From Megaleporinus macrocephalus (taxonomy: Eukaryota; Chordata; Actinopteri; Characiformes; Anostomidae): a stretch of 64,000 nucleotides of DNA. Both the position numbers and the translations under genes were made by a program. The notes under the pieces were generated by a model. That model searched no databases, was not told where the DNA came from, and saw only the letters and a program-made list of their open reading frames with translations. Below, piece after piece: positions 1 through 10,935 of the stretch. Each line of letters starts with the position of its first letter. The first letter of the stretch is position 1. The DNA lies in NCBI GenBank assembly GCA_021613375.1, contig CM038714.1, positions 43,473,123 through 43,537,122 on the forward strand, in the 5' to 3' direction.

Positions 1-442
1 AGCAACTTTACTTCTCTGACTCTAGTGCTTCGACAAGACATGCAGCAAGCATTTAATCTTCAATGAGAGATGTTCATTCAAAAAAACTATATCTAAGCGT
101 GGAAAAAAATTTGAACTGTGAATCATACAGTGTAGTGATATTAGCAGGCAGAGGATGAACACACTAGGAGGACAAATTAGCACGCCAGAATGAGCTGAAG
201 GACCTAAAATAGCAGTAATAGCCAAGGACAGTTTTTTTTTTTTAACCCTTAAGCTATTGCAAGCGATAATAACAGATTGTAGTACTGCATATTCTGCAGA
301 ATTTAAACTTTCACTCCTGTTTGAAAGTAAAGGAAAATATATTATTAATTTATTCTCATTTTCATTTCAGTTTTATGTCATTTTTTGATATCAAACCTAT
401 CCATGCAGAATGTAACTTGGACTGTATTAACTGTTATTAAAG

Positions 443-448
<6 letters not shown>
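1..448. other. AT-rich non-coding sequence
   Basis: No coding region, RNA gene or recognised repeat is visible. The stretch is AT-rich with a short T run near 231-243. The short ORFs here have no recognisable protein similarity. Confidence 0.5.

Positions 449-501
<53 letters not shown>
449..501. repeat. (AT)n microsatellite
   Basis: About 26 uninterrupted AT dinucleotides, directly beside the 24-bp minisatellite that follows. One of at least eight AT tracts in the window. Confidence 0.98.
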
Positions 502-506
<5 letters not shown>

Positions 507-512
507 CACCAT

Positions 513-2397
513 AACACTACCAGTTAAAAGTTTTAGTACATTACCAGTCACGAACTGTTTTAAAACTTTTGTCTGGTAGTGTACTAAAACGTTTGACTGG
601 TTGTGATCTAAAACGTTTGACTGGTAGTGATCTAAAACGTTTGGCTGGTAGTGATCTAAAACGTTTGACTGGTAGTGATCTAAAACGTTTGGCTGGTAGT
701 GATCTAAAACGTTTGACTGGTAGTGATCTAAAACGTTTGGCTGGTAGTGTACTAAAACGTTTGGCTGGTTGTGATCTAAAACGTTTGGCTGGTAGTGTAC
801 TAAAACGTTTGACTGGTAGTGATCTAAAACGTTTGTCTGGTAGTGTATCTAAAATGTTTGACTGGTAGTGATCTAAAACGTTTGTCTGGTAGTGTATCTA
901 AAATGTTTGACTGGTAGTGATCTAAAACGTTTGGCTGGTAGTGTACTAAAACGTTTGGCTGGTAGTGTACTAAAACGTTTGACTGGTAGTGTACTAAAAC
1001 GTTTGACTGGTAATGTACTAAAACGTTTGTCTGGTAGTGATCTAAAACGTTTGGCTGGTAGTGATCTAAAACGTTTGGCTGGTAGTGTACTAAAACGTTT
1101 GTCTGGTAGTGATCTAAAACGTTTGGCTGGTAGTGAACTAAAACATTTGACTGGTAGTGATCTAATACGTTTGGCTGGTAGTGATCTAAAACGTTTGTCT
1201 GGTAGTGATCTAAAACGTTTGACTGGTAGTGTACTAAAACGTTTGTCTGGCAGTGATCTAAAACATTTGGCTGGTAGTGATCTAAAACGTTTGGCTGGTA
1301 GTGTACTAAAATGTTTGACTGGTAATGTACTAAAACGTTTGGCTGGTAGTGATCTAAAACGTTTGGCTGGTAGTGTACTAAAACGTTTGTCTGGTAGTGA
1401 TCTAAAACGTTTGGCTGGTAGTGTACTAAAACGTTTGACTGGTAGTCATCTAAAACGTTTGTCTGGTAGTGTATCTAAAACATTTGACTGGTAGTGATCT
1501 TAAACGTTTGACTGGTAGTGTACTAAAATGTTTGACTGGTAGTGATCTAAAACGTTTGACTGGTAGTGTACTAAAACGTTTGACTGGTAGTGATCTAAAA
1601 CGTTTGACTGGTAGTGTACTAAAACGTTTGACTGGGAGTGTACTAAAACGTTTGGCTGTTAGTGATCTAAAACGTTTGTCTGTTAGTGTACTAAAACGTT
1701 TGTCTGGCAGTGATCTAAAACATTTGGCTGGTAGTGATCTAAAACGTTTGGCTGGTAGTGTACTAAAATGTTTGACTGGTAATGTACTAAAACGTTTGGC
1801 TGGTAGTGATCTAAAACGTTTGGCTGGTAGTGTACTAAAACGTTTGTCTGGTAGTGATCTAAAACGTTTGGCTGGTAGTGTACTAAAACGTTTGACTGGT
1901 AGTGATCTAAAACGTTTGACTGGTAGTGTACTAAAACGTTTGGCTGGTAGTGATCTTAAACGTTTGACTGGTAGTGATCTAAAACGTTTGGCTGGTAGTG
2001 ATCTAAAACGTTTGACTGGTAGTGATCTAAAACGTTTGACTGGTAGTGATCTAAAATGTTTGACTGGTAGTGATCTAAAGCGTTTGACTGGTAGTGATCT
2101 AAAACGTTTGACTGGTAGTGATCTGAAACGTTTGGCTGGTAGTGATCTAAAACGTTTGACTGGTAGTGATCTAAAACGTTTGACTGGTAGTGATCTAAAA
2201 CGTTTGACTGGTAGTGATTTAAAACGTTTGGCTGGTAGTGATCTAAAACGTTTGACTGGTAGTGATCTAAAACGTTTGACTGGTAGTGATTTAAAACGTT
2301 TGGCTGGTAGTGATCTAAAACGTTTGACTGGTAGTGATCTAAAACGTTTGGCTGGTAGTGATCTAAAACGTTTGGCTAGTAGTGTACTTAAACTAGT
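513..2397. repeat. 24-bp minisatellite array, about 76 units
   Basis: A 24-bp unit is repeated almost without interruption. Read on the plus strand it encodes an 8-residue repeat (GSDLKRLT and variants). Two main unit types alternate, one with GTGATCT and one with GTGTACT at the same place. Occasional 25-bp units (GTGTATCT, near 841, 890 and 1470) shift the frame. At the left edge (about 513-552) one to two units lie in the opposite orientation, so the array starts with a head-to-head inversion. Long ORFs run on both strands only because 24 is a multiple of three and the unit lacks stops; they have no ordered domain and no supporting gene structure. Confidence 0.97.
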
Positions 2398-3195
2398 ACA
2401 TATTTTTGTTAATATCCACTTGAAAATAAACACTTGGATAAAAATAATCGGATTTCAATAGATATACTAAAGAGATACTCAGCAATTTGTAAAATAAGAT
2501 AGGAAATGAATGTGGGTCAAGTCTGACCCATGCTGTGCACTAGAAGGGATTTGCTTAGCTTGTGTATCAATGGGTTAAGAATGGGGAGAACGGGGAGTCG
2601 AACCACTCTAGCTCCAGTTCCTGCATTTGTAAAAGCCCAGGCAGCTTGGACTCAAGGAGCTTTACTATTTTTCCAGTTTTGGCAGATTGATGGGGGTCTT
2701 TTCTGGCCGCAGGGATTTGCTTTGTGCCAGAGCTACTGTAACTCACTGATAGAACAGCCATGTTGCTCCCTGATATTCTGGGTTATCTGTGCCGTGAGAC
2801 ATTGCTTTCTGGTGGTCTGGGGTGAAGAGGTCAAGTGGGAGCTTGCCCAAAGGGGAGGACAATTGCTGGTCAAAGAGGATATTTATGGATTCTCTTTCAA
2901 CAGACTCAAATGTGTTTTTATACTTTTTCTATCTAATCTCCAGTAGGTTCAGCTTTCAATTACTTTTGAATTTTTACATTACATTTACATTTATTTTTAT
3001 GAAAAACTGTATACATTCAATTTGAATGTCTGGAATCATCTATAAAGGTTTAACATGTGTGATATTTTTGATGTATATTAAAAAATATGTAATAGATTTA
3101 CTCTGAATTTACTCTATGAAAATTACAATTCATTAAAATCTTCATGCATATTCAGAATTAATTATCTGAATATTTGACCCCTCGCTCATCTGCCT
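2398..3195. other. Single-copy sequence without recognised gene
   Basis: Sequence of average complexity following the minisatellite. An ATG-initiated 138-codon frame lies at 2530-2946 (plus strand) and a shorter one opposite it. Neither product resembles a family I know, and no convincing exon structure is seen. AT-rich from about 2940 onward. Confidence 0.4.
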
Positions 3196-3370
3196 TCACA
3201 CTTGAGTGACATCCCATTCCTTGCTGTTGCTGGTGTTCCCAATTGCTTCCACTTTGTTATAATACCACTGACAGTCCACTGTGGAATATTTGGTAGAGAG
3301 GAAATTTCATGACTGGACTTGGCATCCTATCACGGTCGCTGGAACTCACTTGTATATCACGTGTATGTTG
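3196..3370 (-). mobile_element. Tc1-like transposon fragment (5' coding part)
   Basis: On the minus strand this short piece resembles the N-terminal DNA-binding part of a common fish Tc1-like transposase, the same family as the fragment at 21430-21990. It includes the stretch around 3260-3355 that I recognise from that family. No intact frame remains and no terminal repeats are visible, so it is a relic. Confidence 0.6.
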
Positions 3371-3477
3371 GAACCTCAGAATTATCTTTCTTTTGGAAAA
3401 ATATTGCTATTACACGTTTTGTTATACACATGTTTATTTCCTTTGTCTGTATTGGAACAACACAAAAACTGAGAAAA

Positions 3478-4520
3478 AAGACAAAATGATATAATTTCAT
3501 GAAAACCCGGATGGGCAAAATTATTGGCACCCTCAACCTAATATTTAGTTGCCCAACCTTTGGAAAATCAATTGCTTCCTAGAACCATCAACCAGTTCTT
3601 ACATCTCTCAACTTGTTTCCATCCATCTCTAGGTGTTTTTTGAAGTTGTTTGGAGTCCTAGGATGACCTAGGACCTAGGACGCAAACCCAGCTTTCTGAT
3701 ACTGAGCCCTACATTGCGATCCAAAATCCTTTGATAATCTTCAGATTTGATGTTATGTTGCATCATGATGCCACAACATCTTTGAACCTCCACCATCTTT
3801 GACTGTAGGTACTGTGCTGTTTTCTTTGTAAACAGTAGAATGATGCACTTTACCAAAAAGCTCTATCTTGGTCTAATCCGTCCACAAGACGTTTTCCCAG
3901 AAGGATTTTGGCTTACTCACATACATTTTGGTCAACGGCAGTCTAGCTTTTTTATGTCACTGTGTCTTCCTGGGTTTTCTGCCATAGCGTTTCTTTTGTC
4001 GACGGATAGTTTATCCTGAATTCTTTGGAACTTGATTGAAGCTACTTATCCACCATCCAGACTATCCTGCATTGCAACCTTTTATCAATTTTTCTCCTCC
4101 ATCCACGTCCAGGGAGATTAGCTACAGTGCCATGGGTTGTAAACTTCTTGACTACGTTGCACACTGCAACATAATATAATCTGTTACATTTCCAGTCAAA
4201 TGGCATTTCAGTATTTATCACAACTCCTCCTTTATTCAGGAGACTTGCTGTCAGTTGTTTTTTTTCCCACACAACTTTTCCAAGCCTCCAAAGTTCTAGA
4301 AGTCCTAGAAGTTTTTGTTTTTCACAATTCCAAATAATCTCAAACACATTCAATGATTTTGAGGCCTGGACTCTAGGGTGCTCTGAAGCAGGAGTTTGAT
4401 CTCTCAAAGATGAAAGCTTATTTGATGGTGACAGTTTTTGTGGTCTAGCAGGTCTTGCACAGTTGTCAGGAGTCATATTTAATCTTGATCTTTTAATCAT
4501 TTTGGAACATTTCACTGGTT
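3478..4520 (-). mobile_element. Decayed Tc1-like DNA transposon
   Basis: Minus-strand element whose transposase is broken by stops and frameshifts. The helix-turn-helix end is seen near 4042-4150 (residues GTVANLPGRG, then a basic RRKIDKRL stretch). A downstream catalytic-domain segment lies at 3668-3856 (SEDYQRILDRNVG, typical of the region before the second catalytic aspartate). The left end holds the usual non-coding tail, mentioning neither polyadenylation signal nor clear inverted repeat. Length of about 1 kb is shorter than an intact 1.4-1.6 kb element. Tc1 transposases cut and paste DNA at TA sites; this copy cannot. Confidence 0.85.
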
Positions 4521-6250
4521 TTCTTTTGACATTCTCCTTCCTTGTGTAAGAGGAATTAGTATTGAATTCATTGAATAGTACTGAAATACTATTCTACTGA
4601 ATAGTATTGAAATAGTTAGTTGGTTAGTATTGAATCTCCTCAGAAATAACATGTACCTTATAGCCATTTTAACTGGAAATTAAATTAATTGAAGGTGGTC
4701 TCTGACTTTAGCACAATACTCCATATTATTTGATTGTCAAAACATTGTAAATGAAAGGCATGCAACCCTACTATATAAAAAAATACTGACCAAATAACTT
4801 TCCCAAGCCCTATAGCAGAGAAAAAATCATTTATTCAATCAATCAATCAATTAATAAGCACATAAAAGGTTTACTCCCATGTTCTTGGTGGGAAAACCTG
4901 ATTTACCTTTTTGAACATCTATGTTTTCTTAATAATAACTTTACCACCTGTGAAAACATCCCTTTAACTTCTGTGCTGTACTGACATTGCAGATTTTCGT
5001 TCCTCATAGTGGCCATATTTATTTTTAGCTAGGCTTATTCCATTAAACCTTTATACAGTTTGGTTTACATATTTAGCCTGCAGAAGATACACGAAGGAGC
5101 TGTGAATGGAAATGTTTCCACACAGGTTAACTAAGAGGAAAAAGCCTTCGCGTGATGGCCATGAATGGTGCATTGGACCACACCAGAGAGCCCAGCCTGG
5201 TGCAGCTCAGTTAAACATCCTATTTAAATGCATTGAGACTGCTAGATAAAGGAGGAAATGCTGCAGTTTTAAGAATTTGTTGAGGTTAGGATGGACTTCA
5301 AGAAACAGTCATTTTTTTTTATCCGTCTCCTATACTACCAATGCTAGCTTTGGGACTTGTATTTGAACAGAATGCATTGTTACTTTGTGTGCTTTGCTGC
5401 ATTGATTTTGTTTATTGAGGTGTTCCTGAAGGGGGGCATTGCAACGCAAACAGATACATATCAACTTTCTGCCACACTAACAGTTTAACCCAATTGTAGG
5501 GACAGTGCTCTGAATATATTTTTTCTTTCTACCTGGTTACACATGTAGGAATGTGAGAGCTAAGCTAATAAGCATTTCTAGGCATTGTAGTTCTGTTAAT
5601 AATGCTTTCTATTTGGACTTTTATGATCATTTAAACATTTCTAACATGTAATATCTGTTGATGGAAAATATTACCTAATGCACCCAATCTTGTCCAGTAT
5701 TTGGATACAAGAATGAAGCTATTCATGTACCTTTTATAGTATTCACAGTAAGTAAAACTATTTTGTGACAAACTTTCATAAAGAATATGTTGCATGCAGA
5801 ACCCGATCTCATTTAGAAAGACCTGCCAATAAGTGGTTGGTAAACCGTGGAACTTTAAATGCAAACCTTTAGTTAGATTGGCATATTATCTGGTGTAATA
5901 CTGTGATTGCAGGGGTATTTAATTAGAATTCACTAAGGTCCAGTCAGAGGGAATTTCCTCAGGCCAAGGTCCAGACCGTGTTTGTGTTATGATTCAGTGC
6001 CATATCATAGCCTGTATATTTAAGTAGCCTAGTAGTTCTATTACCATTTTATGTCAACAGCAACTGAAAGATAAACCAAATTACAAATACCGTTCAGTAT
6101 GTTTTAACTATATGTATTGTTTTAAATGAGGAACTGAATTAATTATTTATAGAACTTAAAAAAAGGTCTACATTAAAAAAGAGAATGCTTTTGAAAAAAA
6201 GTGCATTGTTTCACATCTTGACCTGTTGGTTTGGAGCTGCCTGTGGGAAG
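4521..6250. other. AT-rich non-coding sequence
   Basis: No recognised gene or transposon. A short (AATC)n run lies near 4833-4852. Small ORFs such as 5631-5864 on the minus strand show no recognisable family. Confidence 0.5.
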
Positions 6251-6254
6251 ACTT

Positions 6255-6610
6255 AACATGTCTTTCCATTACTGGTTGAAAAGCGGTTTTCGGCATCGAA
6301 GAAGAGACTTGTTTGGGCTAAAGAACACGAGGAATGGACATTAAACCAGTGGAAATCTGTGCTTTGGTCTGATGAGTCCAAATTTGAGATCTTTGCTTCC
6401 AACCACCATGTGTTTGTGTGATGCAGAAAAGGTAAACGGATGGACTCTACATGCCTGGTTTCCACCGTGAAGCATGAAGGAGGAGGTGTGATGGTGTGGG
6501 GGTGCTTTGCTGGTGACACCAATGGGGATTTATTCAAAATTGAAGGCATACTGAACCAGCATGGCTACTACAGCATCTTGCAGCGGTATGCTATTCCATC
6601 CGGTTTGTGT
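6255..6610 (+). mobile_element. Tc1-like transposase fragment, DDE core
   Basis: Plus-strand translation gives a typical Tc1 catalytic segment: KRLVWAKEHEEWT, then WKSVLWSDESKFEIF with the first catalytic aspartate near 6369, then a stop at 6419-6421, then a separate frame (6440-6610) with GGGVMVWGCFAGDTNGDL. Homology ends near 6610 before the second aspartate region. Both the start and the end of the element are missing. Its sequence differs from the element at 3478-4520, so it is a separate insertion. Confidence 0.9.
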
Positions 6611-7748
6611 TTAATTGGACCATCTCCTAAAATAAACAATGTCAAAATTAAGGCCCAATTAAGTAGTTCTCAATTGTTTAACAGTTTGGGTCTATACTTG
6701 AAGATGTCTGGGTCCAGTCCCAGACTGTGATCTGCCTATTAGTTAACTCTGCCGTAGAGGAACTAGAAAAAAAAGCATTTTGTTTACAGCAGCACCATCA
6801 TAACAGGCCTTGTTGTTGTATTCATAATGTGTTTTAAATGGGAGACTAGGTTTAGAATGCAGACAAGTCATCCAGCATCCAGACTCAACCAGGCTGTTGT
6901 AACATGTGCAAGATGTGCATGTCCCTAAAAAAAGAGCTTTATCTACTAGTATTGTCACGTTTCCAAAGAAAGGCATGTGTCTTTATTTTCATACATTTAT
7001 ATCAGCTGTCTCTTGTACTCATATATATATGATATTCATAAGACTACCTCTATAAAGTGTTTATGCATGCGTTCAATAATGGTTAATAGTTAAAAGTAAG
7101 TCATAAACATCTTAACATATTATGCTATAACTAATTATTAACTTTGTAAAGTGTTTGTGACCAAACTAAAACCTAGTAACAAACTTATTTTAAGCCATTC
7201 ATAAACCCTTTATGGGGTAGTCTTTTTCTGAAATGCTAGTCTGTTAACCTCCATTAATAATAAAGAAAGTTTTTTCCATCCTCCTGTAAAGTTATTGTTT
7301 TGGGGACGTTTGTTTTTCTTTGGATATCAACAATATATTACCCTTCAATATGCATATCTCTTTCAGCTTTTGAGGTGCCCTCACAGAGTTACTCGTTCCA
7401 TGGGCACTAATACACCACCACACTATGATAGATTTAAACTTTTCAACTTTACACTGGTAACAATTCGGATGGTGCTTTTCTTCTTTTGCCTGGAAAACTC
7501 AGTGTCTCTTATTTCTATAAAATATATGTTCTGGAAAATTGACTCCTGAGACCACAATAAATGGTCCCACATAAGTCCATATCAGATGACCTGTAGCCCA
7601 GAGAAGTTGGCAACATGTCTAGGCTGTGTTGATATATGGCTTCCATTCTGTTATATGGCATAATACAGTCTTTCATGTTGCATTTTCTGAATGTGGTGAG
7701 AAACAGTGTTTTGTGACTACTGTTAAAGTATTTCCAAGCTCATGCAGT
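6611..7748. other. AT-rich non-coding sequence
   Basis: No gene or known repeat recognised. A short (AT)n tract is at 7020-7030. Small ORFs at 7295-7549 and 7626-7811 have no recognisable similarity. Confidence 0.45.
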
Positions 7749-8130
7749 TATATCCACAACAGAGGCGTAAACACTATGCACTCTAAACATTCTGAATGCA
7801 CACAGCGCTGAATGTAGACCATGAATGTAGGCTTCTGTATTTTAGTTGCATTGCTATGAGCTCACTACAGACACATGTATAGACAGCATCCAGGCAGGGT
7901 CGAGGGGCGGGTTGGTGGTACCTTGAGCTCCTGCCCTCTTGTAATAATAAATGTGTTTTATAAGACCCTCACCATTCTTCAAGATCTGTTTCTCACTTTC
8001 TCAGTTCTGCCTTCCAGCTCAAATAGAGCTGGTCAGTCAGCCTGAGCTCCATGAGCTTCATCACTCTTGTGCGCCCACACCAGTGCAGGTCATATCCGTC
8101 ACAGAAGCGTAAACACTGTGCACTATAAAC
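7749..8130. repeat. Dispersed repeat copy 1, flanked by ~39-bp direct repeats
   Basis: A core of about 290 bp (7799-8092) is repeated in the same orientation at 9466-9758. Here the core is bracketed by two near-identical direct repeats (7749-7788 and 8091-8130) sharing GCGTAAACACT. The second copy lacks these flanks. No coding potential. Its class is unknown; the flanks could be an internal part of a longer repeat or a local duplication. Confidence 0.85.
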
Positions 8131-8753
8131 ATGAATTAAGCTTTTGAGCAGTTGTTGTTTTCAGCCTTGCCTTTTTCACAAAGAGACTTTTCCGGATTCT
8201 CTAAATCTATAAATCTCTAAACACTGTTGAAAGTCTAATGGTCACACTTGGCAATATGTAATACAACCTTCAACACCTATTATTCGACTATATTAGGCTT
8301 ACATAGAAGCAACGAAATTCACAGGTTTTTAATATTGTTCTAACTGCTTTATGACCCACATGTTGGTTTTGGAACCCTAGAATGGTTAATTGTTAAAATA
8401 TTGAGTCTGCTCAGAGCAAACCCATTGATTTTTTATTCCATTCCCGAGCCCATGCCAATAATAGCGTTGATGTGATATATTTTATTAATGTGGATAATAC
8501 ACACACACACACACACACACATATCGGTCTAGTGTTTTCTATTGAACATTCAATAACCGACAATTGTAAGATGCTGTAATTGAACGCCCAAAAGCAAACA
8601 CATTATCAGCCCAAAATAGTCATAAACTGATTTTTAGCATTTGAGTATTAATTATCCCATTGAGCACGGCGGTGGAGAGGCTATAATTATTCGGCAGGTG
8701 TTTTCAAGATACTAAGCAACAACTGTAAAATCTCAAGGAGCATTTGCATTTAC
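8131..8753. other. Non-coding sequence upstream of the exon candidate
   Basis: AT-rich sequence with one (AC)n tract at 8499-8522. The part at 8640-8753 lies on the intron side of the minus-strand splice donor at 8752-8753. No other feature seen. Confidence 0.45.
8499..8522. repeat. (AC)n microsatellite
   Basis: About 12 AC dinucleotides in a row. Confidence 0.95.
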
Positions 8754-8867
8754 CTCCTCCCAGGCCTGATCCTCATAGAGCCTCATGGAGAGCCACTCAG
8801 CCTGCGTGTGGTGGCCCTTCATGATTGAAGAGCCAACTTTAGTCCCTCTCCACGTATAAGAGCAAAG
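8754..8867 (-). CDS. Candidate internal exon of an unidentified host gene
   Basis: On the minus strand a polypyrimidine tract and acceptor (TTTTCTTTTTTTCAG, with a second AG five bases on) precede a 114-bp open segment that ends GAG and is followed by a GTAAAT donor. With the inner acceptor the exon is exactly 38 codons, phase 0 to phase 0. The other two frames contain stops. The predicted peptide has a complex composition with 4 tryptophan/cysteine positions and reads LCSYTWRGTKVGSS, later HHTQAEWLSMRLYEDQAWEE. I do not recognise the protein. If real, neighbouring exons would be on the minus strand and mostly outside this window, making much of the window an intron. It could still be chance. 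Confidence 0.4.
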
Positions 8868-8974
8868 CTGAGCTGAAAAAAAGAAAATAATAAGCTGCAC
8901 ATAAACAATACACATGTTGCTTCTGAAATCGAGAGTGCCAGTAACAGCCTCTACTCTTCTGGAAAGGCTTTACA

Positions 8975-9260
8975 CATTGCTGTGAGGATTTGACTGCATT
9001 CAGTCACAACAGCATTAGTGAGGTCAGGTGCTGATTAGTTATTGATCACAAATGCCACTCCAACTCATAGCGAAGATATTGGCTGGAGCTCAGTCACTAC
9101 AGGGGATGCAGTTCTACTGCTCCACAGCCCAATATGGGGGCTTTATAGCAAAGCTTGGCATTGGGCATAATGACTTTAGGCTCACGATCCAAGTAATCCC
9201 AAAGACATTCAATGGTGTTGATGTCTGGACTCTGAGGTGGGCCAGTCCATTGATCTGAGA
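8975..9260. mobile_element. DNA transposon remnant, mosaic
   Basis: The segment from 8980 (GATTTGACTGCATTCAGTCA and on) resembles sequence common in fish non-autonomous DNA elements, and shares short stretches with the palindrome at 24311-24843 (the GATTTGATTGCATTCAAC region). The end at 9185-9260 resembles the coding-end region of a Tc1-like element on the minus strand. No open frame or terminal repeats. Class uncertain. Confidence 0.45.
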
Positions 9261-9465
9261 ACACAAGCAGCATATTTTTAGTAGCTTTCTTTGTTGGTTT
9301 CCTTTTTCTTTCAAAGCTAAAGCCTTTAATTACTGTCTATCTGATACCAGATCCTGTTGGAAGTTTCTATATACAATCTTCTATCTAAGCTCCTTAGAAA
9401 TATCTCCAGGGAAATAATAATAATAACTTGTACTCAATGACCAGAAATTAAATAAATGAGGGAAA
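9261..9465. other. Non-coding sequence
   Basis: No recognised feature apart from a short AAT-rich stretch near 9413-9428. Confidence 0.4.
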
Positions 9466-9758
9466 CACAGCACTGAAGGTAGACCATAAATGTAGGCTTC
9501 TGTGTTTTAGTAGCATTGCTATGTGCTCGCTATAGACACATGTATAGACAGCCCCCAGGCAGGGTTGGTGGCAGGGGGGTTGGTGGTGGCTTGAGCTCCT
9601 GCCCTCTTGTCATAATGAATGTGTTTTGTAAGGCCTTCACCATTCTTCAAGATCTGTTTCTCACTTGCTCAGTTCTGCCTTGCAGCTGCTATAGAGCTGG
9701 TGGGTCAGCCTGAGTTCCATGAGCTTCATCACTCTTGTGCGCCCACACTAGTGCAGTA
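9466..9758. repeat. Dispersed repeat copy 2
   Basis: Direct-orientation copy of the core at 7799-8092, with shared landmarks CCATTCTTCAAGATCTGTTT and CATGAGCTTCATCACTCTTG. Differences are mostly point changes, with a short G-rich insertion. It lacks the 39-bp flanking direct repeats of copy 1. It shows no coding potential. Confidence 0.9.
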
Positions 9759-10339
9759 AGCTGTCTATGGAGATTTGCCCTCCTTAACACAGATCTGCCA
9801 CAGCTACTCAGAAAAAGCACACGGATGAAGCGCCGATAGTCTAGTGTGCTTATTTTTAAACAACAACAAACAAACGGTAGTACAGGCTTGTGAAGGGAAA
9901 TAACTAGCAAGGCTGAGTTATTATGAAAACAGACTGGTTATTCCCAGACATTAGACTTATGCCCAGCATAGTGACTAACACCACAGCCTTGGATATTTAA
10001 GACTTAGGCTTGCGTTTTGGGATGCCTTCAGTGAAAAAACCCAACACAATGTTGGCGTCGTCTGAAAGAAGTTACAGTGTTTCTACATCATTGCTTAATT
10101 GCCAATTATGCTATTGGCAGGGACCAAGTTTCAAAGTATAATCTTGTCTGATCCTGAATTTTATGTGTTACATTAAACATCCAGCAAAGCTCCAGCAAAT
10201 ACAAGGTATAAATATGATTAAACACATCTGAGAACTGTATAGGTGTGTCTAATGAGCAGCTTGATTGACAGCTCTCTGTCCAACCCTTGTAGCCCGCTCC
10301 ACCACTCAATCAGAACTTGAAGCATTAAAGTCACGGATA
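9759..10339. other. Non-coding sequence
   Basis: No recognised gene or repeat. Short minus-strand ORFs here lack similarity to known families. Confidence 0.4.
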
Positions 10340-10935
10340 AGCAAAATTGCAGACAGATGGACAAATGAACAGACTGATGGATGAGGCAACGCATGAATGA
10401 GCAGACAAACAGACTTGTGGATGGACGGACAAACAAACAAATGGCCAGATGAAGCAAGGTGTGCAGGTGTGGATGAACAGATGTGGAGATGAAAGAACAA
10501 ACAGATGTAAGCATTAAACAACGTATCAATAGAAGCTCAAACGAATGAACAGTGTATGGATGTGTGTGGATAAATGAATGAACAGACAAACAGACTTGTG
10601 GTTGGACGGACAAACAAACAAATGGCCAGATGAAGCAAAGGCATAAAGGTATGGATAAACAAATGTGGAGATGAAAGAACGAACAGATGTAAGGATGAAG
10701 CAGCATATCAATACAAGAACCAACAAATGAACAGTGTATGGATGTGTATGGAGAAATGAATGAACTGGCAAACAGCCTTGTGGAGGGATGGACAAACAAA
10801 TAGATGAAGCAAGGCATAAAGGTGTGGATGAACAGATGTGGAGATGAAAGAACAAGTAGATGTAAGGATGAAGCAACATGTCAATAAAAGCACAAATAAA
10901 TGAACTGTGTGTGGATAAATCAATGAACCAGCAAC
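10340..10935. repeat. ~175-bp tandem repeat, three to four copies
   Basis: The landmark ATGTGGAGATGAAAGAAC occurs at 10481, 10663 and 10835, giving periods of 182 and 172 bp. Each unit is itself built of imperfect short GATG/ACAAAC motifs, suggesting an older, smaller repeat. The overlapping minus-strand ORFs (rich in H, S, C and I) are repeat by-products. Confidence 0.92.

Noticed and set aside
513..2397. CRISPR array
   Set aside because: Units are directly contiguous without unique spacers, and the DNA is vertebrate.
569..2461. Long ORFs (up to 330 codons) that would encode leucine/lysine/serine-rich repeat proteins
   Set aside because: The ORFs follow the 24-bp minisatellite, occur on both strands, and shift with 25-bp units. 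There is no gene structure.
2580..2640. tRNA-like segment (GGGGAGTCGAACCAC)
   Set aside because: Only a B-box-like string is present; no cloverleaf could be formed from the surrounding sequence.
2530..2946. 138-codon ORF with possible splice sites
   Set aside because: No recognisable family, and the acceptor-like TTTTTCCAG at 2669-2677 is not matched by a convincing donor or neighbouring exon.
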